From the NCBI GenBank assembly GCA_017848755.1, contig JAFIHI010000144.1, positions 1 to 47,740 on the forward strand: a stretch of 47,740 nucleotides of DNA, read 5' to 3'. Shown one piece after another: positions 7,738 to 16,252 of the stretch. Positions within the stretch are counted from its first letter, which is position 1. Each line of letters begins with the position of its first letter. The notes under the pieces were generated by a model. That model ran no database searches. It saw nothing but the letters and a program-made list of their open reading frames with translations, and had not been told where the DNA came from. Origin of the DNA: Nakamurella sp. (GTDB taxonomy: Bacteria; Actinomycetota; Actinomycetes; Mycobacteriales; Nakamurellaceae). Made by a program: the position numbers and the translations under genes.

Positions 7738-8915
7738 CTGACCGCACCGGCTTCGAACGGCAATGTCGCGGCGACGCGCCATCCGCCGCCCGGATAGGGA
7801 CCGACTTGAACGGTGCCGCCGTAGACCGAGACGCGTTCCCGGATCCCGATGAGACCGTGTCCCGCGGAACCGTTCACCGCCCGCCTGCCGACGCCGTCAT
7901 CGGAGACGTCGATGGTGACGTGGTCGTGGGTGATGTCGATGCGGACGATGGCGCTGGCCGGGCCGGCGTGTTTGAGCGCGTTGGTGAGCGCCTCCTGGAC
8001 GATGCGGTACGTCGCCAGGTCGTAGCCTGCCGGGAGGGCCGCTCCGTCGCCGTGGATCTCCATCGTTGTCGCCAGCCCGGACGCCTGCATCTGGGCGACC
8101 AGACTGTTCAGGTCGGCCACGCCGGGCTGCGGAGCAAGCGCCAGCCCGGCGTCGTCCGTGCGCAGAACGCCGAGCAGTCGGCGCATCTCGACGAGAGCGG
8201 CCTTGCCGGTGATCCGGATCTGCTCCAGCGGCTCCTTGGCGCTCTGCGGGTCCTGGTCGATCACCCGACCGGCTGCGCCGGCCTGCACCACCATCACGCT
8301 GATGCTGTGCGCGACGACGTCATGCAGTTCGCGGGCGATCCGCGCCCGCTCGATCCGTCTCGCGACCTGCACATCCTCGGCGCGGCGGTGCTGCAACTCG
8401 ACATTGAGTTCGTCGAGCGCCCGCGCTTGGGAGGAGTGCCGGCGCACCAGCCAGCCGGCGAACCACGGGCCACCACACAGCACGGGTGCCGTGAAGAGCC
8501 TGTCACCGAGCAGGGCGCCCGGCTCGAGCCACTGGCCGGCGTAGGTCGCACCGAGCAGTAGCAGGCCGCCGACCAGCGCGTGCTTCCCCTGCGCATGCGC
8601 ACCGACCGAGAAGGACACGATCAGGATCATGACGAGTGCCCACAGCGATGTCGGCGACAGCGCGAGGACCGACTGCGCGACGCAGGCCACCGTGACCACC
8701 ACCGCCATCACCAGCGGCCGTCGCCTGCGCAGCAAGACGGCCGCGGAGATCACCGCGTAGCTCGGGGCGGTCACCGACAGCGGGCCCTCATCGATCGCCC
8801 CGGTCCAGAGCGCCGTCTGCCCCACCGCGAAGAGGGTCAACGCCAGGGCCACATCGACTCGCTGCGCCCATCGGCGCAGGAACTGACGCGGGGAGACCGA
8901 ACCCACGATGAGCAC
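7734..8915 (-). CDS. NarL/DesK-type sensor histidine kinase 2
   Basis: The protein is 393 residues from GTG 8915; GTG 8906 is possible, and the open frame to 9056 gives an implausible Arg-rich leader. The membrane region has five or six hydrophobic segments in the first 140 residues. The HisKA_3 box RIARELHDVVAHS carries His198, and the HATPase domain has YRIVQEALTNALKHA and SAGHGLIGIRERVSVYGG. It is coupled to response regulator 2. The 186-bp gap to the divergent lipoprotein gene holds both promoters. Confidence 0.9.
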   Translation of the reverse strand: MLIVGSVSPRQFLRRWAQRVDVALALTLFAVGQTALWTGAIDEGPLSVTAPSYAVISAAVLLRRRRPLVMAVVVTVACVAQSVLALSPTSLWALVMILIVSFSVGAHAQGKHALVGGLLLLGATYAGQWLEPGALLGDRLFTAPVLCGGPWFAGWLVRRHSSQARALDELNVELQHRRAEDVQVARRIERARIARELHDVVAHSISVMVVQAGAAGRVIDQDPQSAKEPLEQIRITGKAALVEMRRLLGVLRTDDAGLALAPQPGVADLNSLVAQMQASGLATTMEIHGDGAALPAGYDLATYRIVQEALTNALKHAGPASAIVRIDITHDHVTIDVSDDGVGRRAVNGSAGHGLIGIRERVSVYGGTVQVGPYPGGGWRVAATLPFEAGAVR

Positions 8916-9101
8916 GGTAGCGCCACGAGTGGCTTCCTGTCGTCCGCTTCCGGGACGACGGGCGTCGGCCCCGCGGAGTACCCGGCGACCCGACGGAATC
9001 GGCCGGGCAGCCGACAGGGCAGCGCCGCGGGGCCGACGACGCGGACGCCGCGCCAACCTACGTTTCCCTCAGCCCGTTCCGTATACACCCCAGGAGGTTC
9101 C

Positions 9102-9572
9102 ATGTATCGCAGCGCACTTGCTGTCCTCGCCGCTGTTTCCCTCGCGGTCACGACCGGTTGCAGCGCCTTCCACACCGATCACGCCGCCGCGCAGACATCG
9201 ACGAAACAGCTCACGTTCGTCGCCGTACCGAAGGGGGGCGACGGCGTGGACAACGCGCCGAAAGGGCCGTCCGTCGGGGACGAGTACTTCGAGCACGGCG
9301 TCCTGGAAAAGACCGACCATTCGACCGCAGGCAGCTTCGTCTTCGTGACCCAGCTCATCGCGGGCACCGCCGATTCCGGACAGGAGCAACAGAGCATCAC
9401 CCTGCACCTGGCCGACGGCGATATCACCGCGATAGCCGGCATTGCCAGCCAGGACAGCTACACCGTCCCCATCCTCGGCGGTACCGGCCACTACACCGGC
9501 GCACGCGGCGTCTTGGCGGCCAAGGCGGGATCCGACGACACCGCTACCATCACACTCACCATGGAGAACTGA
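9102..9572 (+). CDS. Allene oxide cyclase-like (dirigent-type barrel) lipoprotein
   Basis: The 156-residue protein starts at ATG 9102 with AGGAGG 5 bases upstream. A short signal peptide (MYRSALAVLAAVSLAVTTGCSAF) has the lipobox TTGC, so the mature protein is lipid-anchored outside the membrane. The rest is a beta-rich domain: KQLTFVAVPK, GDEYFEHGVLE, GSFVFVTQLI, ITLHLADGDITAIAG, and the signature ILGGTGHYTGARGVL. This matches the pattern of bacterial allene oxide cyclase/dirigent barrel proteins (GGTG.Y..A.G). A ligand-binding or oxidative role is plausible; no substrate can be assigned. The next gene starts one base after the stop. Confidence 0.8.
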   Translation: MYRSALAVLAAVSLAVTTGCSAFHTDHAAAQTSTKQLTFVAVPKGGDGVDNAPKGPSVGDEYFEHGVLEKTDHSTAGSFVFVTQLIAGTADSGQEQQSITLHLADGDITAIAGIASQDSYTVPILGGTGHYTGARGVLAAKAGSDDTATITLTMEN

Positions 9573-9573
9573 G

Positions 9574-9813
9574 ATGACCCGACACCTCCGCTACGGAATG
9601 ATCACCAGTGCCGCGCTGATCGTGCTGCTCACCCTCGAGCAGATCCTCTTCGGACGCGACACCCCAGGCGTCGCACACGACATCAGCGTTGCCGCGTGGA
9701 TCGGCACGTTGGCCGCGGGCGCCGTGTTCCTGCTTCTGTTGATCATGTGGGTGATGCAACGAGGCCGCCGCAGGTCGGCACTTCGCAGTGGCCCGACATC
9801 GACGGCGCACTAG
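9574..9813 (+). CDS. Small two-helix membrane protein
   Basis: The 79-residue protein begins one base after the TGA of the barrel lipoprotein gene (TGAGATG), with no separate strong ribosome site, so it is probably translated by coupling. Hydrophobic segments at about 9-24 and 40-62 flank a short external loop (FGRDTPGVAHD). The C-terminus is basic (QRGRRRSALRS), predicted cytoplasmic. No family is recognised. Its position suggests it works with the lipoprotein. Confidence 0.7.
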   Translation: MTRHLRYGMITSAALIVLLTLEQILFGRDTPGVAHDISVAAWIGTLAAGAVFLLLLIMWVMQRGRRRSALRSGPTSTAH

Positions 9814-9867
9814 ATCCCACGGCTAGACCCCACAGCGCACCGGATCACGCGCGCACAAACCGGCGCA

Positions 9868-9896
9868 GGCCGCCGACGGTCAAGCCGCCGGCGGCC
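9868..9896. terminator. GC-rich hairpin between convergent genes
   Basis: A stem of about 12 bp with one mismatch (9868-9879 with 9885-9896) around the loop TCAAG lies in the 130-bp gap between two convergent membrane protein genes. There is no T-run. It is a likely bidirectional stop signal. Confidence 0.5.
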
Positions 9897-9943
9897 CGCG
9901 ATCGGTCTTGTGAGTCTCGGCCGCTCCCAACAGTTCTCAGCGG

Positions 9944-10507
9944 TCACGGGGTGCGTGCGGCATCGAGCGAGGGCACCGTCGCCGTCACGGTCCGGGACCG
10001 GATCAGCCAGGCGATCGACGCCCAGAGTGCGCCCGAGAGGATGCTCGCCCCGAAGTCCCCGCCCGCGGCCGCGACGAGAACGGCCAGCAGCGGAAGCACG
10101 GTGAGCCACCGTGGCGACCCGGCAACGGCACCCCCGATGGCCAGCACCAGCAGCCCCGCCACGCTGAGCACGATGCCGATACCGAACAGCATGCCGAGCG
10201 CCGCCACCTCGTGCATCACGGCAACGCCGGATTCCACGCCCATCGCGACCAGCCCCGCCTGCGCCGCCCACGACCCGATGATGCCGTGCCAGCCCGCGCC
10301 CTTCCGACGCAGCCCGATTCGGGACGTCACGGCCGGCAGCGCCACCGCCGCGGCGAGCACGGCGACCGCGTAAGACAGGTTCAGCAAACGGCTTTCGGTC
10401 GCGCCGGCGAACCCGGCCCGCCCAGCCAGCACGATCCCGCCCTCGGCGAGGTAGCCGACGGCGGCGAGCCAGGCCGCGCCGTCGTGTCGTGTCACGCTGT
10501 GCGACAT
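9944..10507 (-). CDS. Multi-pass membrane protein of unknown function
   Basis: The 187-residue protein is counted from ATG 10507, with AGGAG 9 bases upstream; a TTG two codons earlier is an alternative. About five hydrophobic helices alternate with short loops (LLNLSYAVAVLAAAVALPAV, AALGMLFGIGIVLSVAGLLVLAI, LTVLPLLAVLVAAAGG). It has no catalytic motif and I do not recognise the family. It diverges from kinase 3 across a 180-bp gap. Confidence 0.7.
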   Translation of the reverse strand: MSHSVTRHDGAAWLAAVGYLAEGGIVLAGRAGFAGATESRLLNLSYAVAVLAAAVALPAVTSRIGLRRKGAGWHGIIGSWAAQAGLVAMGVESGVAVMHEVAALGMLFGIGIVLSVAGLLVLAIGGAVAGSPRWLTVLPLLAVLVAAAGGDFGASILSGALWASIAWLIRSRTVTATVPSLDAARTP

Positions 10508-10687
10508 GATCAACCACTCCTTCCTTCAGTAGAGGTGCTCTAGAAACACGCCACACCGTAAGGAGCCGTGAATCCTCGCGTCGTCGGCCGGCCGGACGAT
10601 TTCCGGGCTCGAACCACGGGCAGAGAAGCAAGGAACTTCCGACCTGAGTAGGACGCGGCCGGCGCGCCCGCGGCGTAACGTCAGCGC

Positions 10688-11980
10688 ATGCCTGGCAAGG
10701 TGCTCGCGGAATGGAACCGGTGGCGCGACCTTGCGCTAGCCCTTGCCATGTGCGCCATGGGCCAATACGAGCTGTGGTCCGGGGCCACCTACGACGGCGC
10801 AAGCGTCTGGCCCGGCGGCTCGCGGGCGCTCTACACCGTGCTGATCGTCGACCTCACCGTCCCGCTCGTCTGGCGGCGCCGATGGCCAGATGCCGTGTGC
10901 GGCTTCGTGTTCGTGTTGCTCGCGGTCAGTTGCGCGGTGCTCGGCGGCGGCGAGGCCACCACCGAGTTCGTGCTGTTTGTGGTCACCGCATTCACTGCGA
11001 CCGCGTACGCCCGCTGGCCCACCGCGCTGGCTGCCGCCGCCTTGGTCGCCGGCACCATCCACGAGCTGCGCGACCCGCATGTGCACGGCTTCGGCGACGC
11101 GGTGTGGGCGCTCGGCATGCTGGTGATCGCCTGGCTGCTGGGCTGGGCGGTGCGCACCCGCCAGCAGCGGATCGGCGCGTTGGAGTCGGCCGCGCAGGCC
11201 GCCGAACGGCTGCACGCCGAGCGGGTGGCCGCCGCGACCGCCGCCGAGCGGGCCGAGATCGCCCGCGAGCTGCACGACATCGTGGCCCACGCCGTCGCCG
11301 TCATCGTCATCCAGGCGCAAGCTGGTGAACGCGCCCTGCCGCGCGACACCGCGCTCGCCGCAGAGGTTCTCGAGACGATCGAGACCAGTGCCCGCTCGGC
11401 GCTGGTGGAGCTCCGCCGGCTGCTCACCCTGCTCACCGACGGCGGCGAATCGGCCCTCGAACCGCTCGCATCGCTCACCCGGCTGCCCGACCTGATCGCG
11501 ACGTTCCGCGCGGCCGGCCTGGATGTCGCCTATGACGAGCCGAACCCGCTGCCATCGTTGCCCCCGACGGCGGACCTCACCGCCTACCGGATCGTGCAGC
11601 AGGCGCTGACCAACACCCTGCAGTACGCCCAAGCCGCGCGGGTGGCCCTGCGCTGCGATGCGGCCCGGCTCGACATCCTCGTCGAGGACCGCCGCACAGC
11701 CGGCCTCCCACCGCCGGAACACCGCGGAGCCGGGCGCGGGCTGATCGGCATGCGCGAGCGGCTGGCGCTCGTCGGCGGCGAATTGCTCGAGGCCGCGCCG
11801 ACGGACCACGGGTTCCGGGTGCGCGCCACGATTCCCCTCGAGCCCGCCGAAGAGCCCGCCGTCGATCTCGCTGAACACCACGCGGCAGATCTCGCCGCCA
11901 GGCCCGTCGAACAACCGGCCGAGGAGCGGGCCGCGGAGCCTGCTGAACAATCCGCCGCGACCCCCGAGACCGTCCGATGA
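10688..11980 (+). CDS. NarL/DesK-type sensor histidine kinase 3 with acidic C-terminal tail
   Basis: The 430-residue protein starts at ATG 10688 with no strong ribosome site. The N-terminal 150 residues are membrane segments (LALALAMCAMG, LYTVLIVDLTVPLVW, WALGMLVIAWLLGWA). The HisKA_3 box EIARELHDIVAHA has His196; the HATPase domain has YRIVQQALTNTLQYA and GAGRGLIGMRERLALVGG. The last 45 residues are an unusual Ala/Glu/Pro-rich acidic tail with repeated PAEE/PVEQPAEE motifs, absent from the other two kinases here. The stop overlaps the regulator start as ATGA. Confidence 0.92.
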   Translation: MPGKVLAEWNRWRDLALALAMCAMGQYELWSGATYDGASVWPGGSRALYTVLIVDLTVPLVWRRRWPDAVCGFVFVLLAVSCAVLGGGEATTEFVLFVVTAFTATAYARWPTALAAAALVAGTIHELRDPHVHGFGDAVWALGMLVIAWLLGWAVRTRQQRIGALESAAQAAERLHAERVAAATAAERAEIARELHDIVAHAVAVIVIQAQAGERALPRDTALAAEVLETIETSARSALVELRRLLTLLTDGGESALEPLASLTRLPDLIATFRAAGLDVAYDEPNPLPSLPPTADLTAYRIVQQALTNTLQYAQAARVALRCDAARLDILVEDRRTAGLPPPEHRGAGRGLIGMRERLALVGGELLEAAPTDHGFRVRATIPLEPAEEPAVDLAEHHAADLAARPVEQPAEERAAEPAEQSAATPETVR

Positions 11981-12639
11981 TCACCGTCCTCATCGCCGAC
12001 GACCAAGCTCTCGTCCGCACCGGGCTTCGCCTCATTCTTGACGCCGAGCCGGATCTGCACGTGGTGGGCGAGGCGGTGGACGGGCAGGACGCCATTCGGC
12101 AAGCGCGGCGCACCCGCCCGGACGTGGTGCTCATGGATGTGCGGATGCCGGTACTCGACGGCATCGCCGCGACCCGCGAACTCACCGCGCCCGGGTCGGC
12201 CGGCCCGAAGGTGCTGATCCTCACCACCTTCGACCTCGACGAGCACGTCTATGCCGCCCTCGCCGCCGGGGCGAGCGGTTTCCTGCTCAAGGACGTCAAG
12301 GCGAGCGCTCTCGTCGACGCGATCCACACCGTGCACCACGGCGACGCGCTGCTCGCCCCCACCGTCACCCGGCGGCTGATCGGCGCGTTTGTCGCCGCCC
12401 GGCCCGCGCTCCCCGCCCAGGGCCATCTGCCCGAGACCCTGACACCGCGCGAACGCGAGGTGCTGACGATGATCGCGCGCGGCCTGTCCAACGCGCAGAT
12501 CGCGGCAACGCTCGTCGTCGGCGAGACGACCGTCAAGACCCACATCGGACGGATTTTCGCCAAGCTCGGCGCACGCGACCGCGCGCAAGCGGTGATCGCC
12601 GCCTACGAGGCGGGCCTGGTCACGCCCGCGGCGGGGTGA
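11977..12639 (+). CDS. NarL-family response regulator 3
   Basis: The 220-residue protein is translationally coupled to kinase 3. The receiver has ADDQALVRTGLR, phospho-acceptor Asp54 in VLMDVRMPV, and FLLKDVKAS. The C-terminal LuxR helix-turn-helix reads LTPREREVLTMIARGLSNAQIAATL then TTVKTHIGRIFAKL. It is a DNA-binding regulator. Its 3' end faces the pucR gene across a repeat-filled 330-bp gap. Confidence 0.93.
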   Translation: MITVLIADDQALVRTGLRLILDAEPDLHVVGEAVDGQDAIRQARRTRPDVVLMDVRMPVLDGIAATRELTAPGSAGPKVLILTTFDLDEHVYAALAAGASGFLLKDVKASALVDAIHTVHHGDALLAPTVTRRLIGAFVAARPALPAQGHLPETLTPREREVLTMIARGLSNAQIAATLVVGETTVKTHIGRIFAKLGARDRAQAVIAAYEAGLVTPAAG

Positions 12640-12710
12640 CCGCACCCGGCCCGGTGTGCGCGATGAGCTGCTGTGTCGGTACTACCCCCGTCGCGAGCTT
12701 TTGCCCGAGT

Positions 12711-12899
12711 GTGTCCGGTCTCGTCATCGACTATGACGACAATGACGACGTTCCGGGCCAAGCCCTCTCCGCCGGGGCGGACTTCAGCCGGGCTCGGTGC
12801 TGCCCGCGCGTCCACCGCCAGGCCCCGCCCGATCGTGTCCGGGCTCCTCATCGAATATGACGACTATGACGACGTCCCGGGCCGAGCGCCGTCCGCTGG
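12711..12899. repeat. Two long direct copies of the dispersed TATGACGA repeat in the 330-bp gap 12640-12969
   Basis: Copy A (12711-12775) and copy B (12835-12899) start with GTGTCCGG and share TATGACGAC twice, then GACGACGT and CCGGGCC, with most differences being single substitutions. They are the longest copies of the dispersed element. At 12780-12802, ACTTCAGCCGG and CTCGGTGC nearly repeat the 3' end of pucR (12967-12989). Nothing here looks like a gene. Confidence 0.75.
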
Positions 12900-12969
12900 G
12901 ACTGCGCTCCATCGGAATGCGGCCGGTCGGCCTGCGGCTCGGTTGGTGTCGGTTCGACGGCGCGGGACC

Positions 12970-14859
12970 TCAGCCGGACTCGGTGCGGCTCGCGGGTGAG
13001 GTCGCGGCTGGCGCCACTCCTGCGGTGCGCAGCCGCCAGCCGACCAGCGCGAGGTCGATCGAGGTGCGCCGCTCCCGCGAATCCAGGTCGAGGCCGCCGA
13101 GCAGGCCGGAGATCGTCTCCAGCCGTTGGTACAGCGTCTGCCGCCGGATGTGCAGCACGCGCGCGGTTTCTGCCTTGGACAGCCCGCAAGCCAACAGCGT
13201 GTCCAGGGTACGGACCAGCTCCCGGCCGCGGGCCGCGTCGTAGTCGAGCAGCGGCCCGAGTTGTTCGTCGACGAAGGCGGCCAGCTCCGGGTCGGTGGCG
13301 AACCGGCTGAGCAGCCGGTGCACGCCCACATCGGTGCACAGCAGGGTCCGCATGTCGCTGTGCAACCGCCGGGCCAGCACGCTGGCCTCGCGGGCGACGC
13401 GTAGCGACCGCGGGATCGAGCCGAAGTCGCCCACCAGCGGCCCGCAGGTCACCGCCATGGCACGGCCCGAGGGGAGTTCGGCGTCGATCGCATCGGCCAG
13501 TCGGCTGAGCAGGCCGCGAACATCGTCATCCTCGATGGATGCGGCGATCAAGTAGCTGCCGCCGAGCTCGGCGACTAGCGATGGACCGAGGACGGCGGCG
13601 GCCGCGTCCGAGACGGCTGATCCCGCGCTGACCGGGGCGGCGGTGCCCGGCCCGCCTGCCGACGGGAAACCGCCGCGCCGCGCCGCGGACGCGTGGACCG
13701 ATGCCCGTTCGGCGCTTGCCCGGCCGGCGCCGGATCGCCCAGTACCGGCCCGCCTGGATCCCGCACTGTCCACCGCCACGCAGATGCCCGCCGCCCGCCC
13801 GCCCGGCCGGATCACCACTCCGAGAGCGGCTGCGCGGCCGACGATCTCGTCAATCGAGGAGTACTGCCGGCCGAACAGATCGCGCAGCAGCAGCGCGCCG
13901 GCGCGCCGCCGGGTCGGGCCGGCGCTGCCGCCGCCCGCGCGGCCCAACTCCAGCGCGATCGCAACCGCCGCGCGATCCGCGATCAGGGTGCGCGCCGCGG
14001 TGGGCGCACCGCAGACCACGACGTGCCCCCACGCCCGGGCGAGCAGGTCCACCGCCGCCCGCGGGAAGGACGAATCCTCGTCGGACAGCGCCCGGGTGGG
14101 GCTGAGCCGCGGCCCGCCGCGCGCATCCGAGGCGGCCACTAGATGCCCGTCGTCGGCATACAGCCGGACCGGCGCATCGGCCAGTGTCGCCAGCTCGGCC
14201 AGGATTGCGGTAAGCCCCGCGCCGGACAGCACGGCCCCGGTGGCGACCGCGTCGATGCGCTGCGCCAGCCGCAGCCGAGCCACCTCGCCGGAGATCAGCA
14301 GGGCGTGCACGGACTCGGTGATCTCGACAAACGGCACGATGCCGCGCATGGTCACCAGCGGCAGGCCGGACTCCCGGGCGCCGGCGACCAGCGGCTCGGG
14401 CGCGGTGACGAAGGTGCGCCCCAATTCGAGCACCAGTGCGGCGATGGACCGCTGGGCGAGGCCGACGGCGTAACCGCGTAGGTCGGCCGGGCTCGCTCCA
14501 ACCAGGCCCAGGCCCGTGGTCAGCAGGACTTCCCCGCCCTTGAGCAGCGGCGAAATCTCGTAGATCTCGCTGGTGTGCACCCAGCGCACGAAGCGCCGGT
14601 CGAGATTCCGGCCGGAGAGCACTTCCGGCCTGCCGCGGGCGAACACGGGAAGCTGCAGCAGGTCCGCGACGGTGAGCCTGCGGTCGGCATCCCCATCGGC
14701 GAGATCCATTGCGGTGGAGTCGTTCTCGAACGGCTCCACCACGGCTCCCGACCGCGTGTCCGCCGCGTCCGTGGCCCCAGCGGCCGTGCCGGTGAGCCCG
14801 CCCGCCGGCCCGGCCGCACCGCCCGGCCGCTGTGTCGTCACGTGGGCGGGCTCGTCCAT
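12970..14859 (-). CDS. PucR-family transcriptional regulator
   Basis: The 629-residue protein starts at ATG 14859. Residues 1-60 are a low-complexity leader. A PucR-type N-terminal domain follows (LTVADLLQLPVFARGRPEVL, RWVHTSEI, LLTTGLGL), then a GGDEF-like/CdaR middle region interrupted by an Arg/Ala/Gly-rich insert around 360-420. The C-terminal HTH_30 domain has LLDYDAARGRELVRTLDTLL, GLSKAETARVLHIRRQTLYQRL and RTSIDLALVGWRL. PucR-type proteins control purine/nucleobase catabolism. Its divergence from a nucleoside importer and cytosine deaminase fits that role. Confidence 0.9.
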   Translation of the reverse strand: MDEPAHVTTQRPGGAAGPAGGLTGTAAGATDAADTRSGAVVEPFENDSTAMDLADGDADRRLTVADLLQLPVFARGRPEVLSGRNLDRRFVRWVHTSEIYEISPLLKGGEVLLTTGLGLVGASPADLRGYAVGLAQRSIAALVLELGRTFVTAPEPLVAGARESGLPLVTMRGIVPFVEITESVHALLISGEVARLRLAQRIDAVATGAVLSGAGLTAILAELATLADAPVRLYADDGHLVAASDARGGPRLSPTRALSDEDSSFPRAAVDLLARAWGHVVVCGAPTAARTLIADRAAVAIALELGRAGGGSAGPTRRRAGALLLRDLFGRQYSSIDEIVGRAAALGVVIRPGGRAAGICVAVDSAGSRRAGTGRSGAGRASAERASVHASAARRGGFPSAGGPGTAAPVSAGSAVSDAAAAVLGPSLVAELGGSYLIAASIEDDDVRGLLSRLADAIDAELPSGRAMAVTCGPLVGDFGSIPRSLRVAREASVLARRLHSDMRTLLCTDVGVHRLLSRFATDPELAAFVDEQLGPLLDYDAARGRELVRTLDTLLACGLSKAETARVLHIRRQTLYQRLETISGLLGGLDLDSRERRTSIDLALVGWRLRTAGVAPAATSPASRTESG

Positions 14860-15100
14860 CCGGACCTCCCTGCGAACGGAATGACAACTTCAACCGTCAA
14901 CAGAGTAGACGGTGTGTCCCTACCGCGCGCGTTGTGATCGCGGTTACATAGCCAGCAGCAGCTCAGTCCCTTGAGCAGCACGGCCCCACCGGCAGCACGG
15001 CGTCACCAGCAGCACAGCCCCATCGGCACCCCATCCACAGCCCCGCCCACCGGGCGTGGGAGAGACAACCGGACGGTCAACGTCCGAGAAGGGTCGACTC
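14860..15100. promoter_or_regulatory. Divergent control region between pucR and the nucleoside importer operon
   Basis: This 241-bp region holds both promoters. ACCGTCAAC (about 14894) and ACGGTCAAC (about 15072) occur near the two ends and could be PucR or autoregulatory sites. The middle carries imperfect repeats of CAGCAGCACRGCC. The importer start has AGAAGGG at about 15088-15094. No operator can be proven. Confidence 0.4.
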
Positions 15101-16252
15101 ATGCGCGCAGGACTCTTGCCCGAATCCCGTCATACTCGCCGGCGCCCCCGGTTCACGCGCGGTCTCGCCGTCACCTCCGTCGCGGCCGCGGCGGCGCTCA
15201 TCCTCGCCGCGTGCGGCGGCGCCACCGGGTCGACGACGTCCTCATCCTCGAGTAGCAGCTCGTCCGGCGGCGGCGCGTCCAGCGAGGCGTCCTCCGGTGG
15301 TTCGTCCGGCGCGTCGACCGACAAGCCGCTCGTCTACGGCGTTTTCGCGACGCCCCTCGAGGAGCCGTGGGACGGCGCCGGGGACCAGGGGATGCGGGGC
15401 GCGGCCGGCGCCGGTGAGAGCGTTTACAAGCGCACGGACAACCACGACTCCGACGACGAGATGACGCGCACCCTCACCGACCTGCTGACGAACCAGAAGC
15501 CGGACATCGTCTTCGGCGACGCGTTCTCCTCCGAGGACGCCGTCCGCGCGGTCGCCAAGAACTACCCGAAGGTGCAGTTCGCGTTCGGCTCTGGCAACGA
15601 CCCGGTGGAGCCGAACTTCTCCACCTTCGACAACTGGCTGCAGGACCCGGCCTACCTGGCCGGCATGCTCGCTGGCGGCGTCACCAAGTCGAACACGATC
15701 GGCGTCGTCGCGGCCATGCCGATCCCGGAGGTCGACCGCATCGTCAACGCGTTCATCAAGGGCGTCGTCGAGACGAACAGCAAGGCCACCGTCAAGGTCA
15801 CGTTCATCAACTCCTTCTTCGACCCGACCACCGCCAAGCAGGCGGCCCTCGCTCAGGTCGCGCAGGGCGCCGACGTGCTGTTCGCCGAACGCGACGGCGT
15901 GATCGAGGCGGCCAAGGAGAAGAACCTGCCGGTGATCGGCATGATGGTCGACCAGAAGAGCCAGGCGCCGAAAAACGTGATGACGTCACTGGTCTGGAAC
16001 ATGCGCCCGACCGTCGAGGAGGTGCTGAAGGAGTTCAAGGCGGGCACCTTGCACTCGCAGAACTTGGGCCAGTACTCCTACATGAAGAACGGCGGCTCCT
16101 CGCTCGCCCCGATCAACACCGACATCCCCGGCGGCATCCCGCAGGCGCTGATCGACAAGGTCATGGCGAAGCAGAAGGACATCATGGACGGCACGTTCAC
16201 CACGCCGATCGACGAGAAACCGCCCGCCGGATCGACCACGGTCGGCCAGTGA
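15101..16252 (+). CDS. BMP-family (PnrA-like) nucleoside-binding lipoprotein of an ABC importer
   Basis: The 383-residue protein starts at ATG 15101 (MRAGLLPESRHTRRR). The signal peptide ends in the lipobox LAAC, followed by a Ser/Gly linker of about 40 residues typical of actinobacterial lipoproteins. The mature domain has the Bmp fold order: VYGVFATPLEEPWD, TDLLTNQKPDIVFGDAF, YPKVQFAFGSG, AYLAGMLAGGVTKSNTIG. Bmp/PnrA proteins bind nucleosides outside the membrane and feed an ABC permease. Its stop overlaps the start of the ATPase gene, so this is the first gene of the transport operon. Confidence 0.9.
   Translation: MRAGLLPESRHTRRRPRFTRGLAVTSVAAAAALILAACGGATGSTTSSSSSSSSSGGGASSEASSGGSSGASTDKPLVYGVFATPLEEPWDGAGDQGMRGAAGAGESVYKRTDNHDSDDEMTRTLTDLLTNQKPDIVFGDAFSSEDAVRAVAKNYPKVQFAFGSGNDPVEPNFSTFDNWLQDPAYLAGMLAGGVTKSNTIGVVAAMPIPEVDRIVNAFIKGVVETNSKATVKVTFINSFFDPTTAKQAALAQVAQGADVLFAERDGVIEAAKEKNLPVIGMMVDQKSQAPKNVMTSLVWNMRPTVEEVLKEFKAGTLHSQNLGQYSYMKNGGSSLAPINTDIPGGIPQALIDKVMAKQKDIMDGTFTTPIDEKPPAGSTTVGQ

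Noticed and set aside
12673..12999. Plus-strand ORF with YDD-rich repeats over the repeat block
   Set aside because: It has no ribosome site, its length comes from GC bias, and its sequence is just the two dispersed repeats.
13505..13540. ATGACGATGTTCGCGGC (reverse strand of the region) inside pucR resembles the dispersed repeat
   Set aside because: It encodes an acidic stretch (SIEDDDVRGLL) in a normal domain position and lacks the G/C-rich right part, so codon use explains it.
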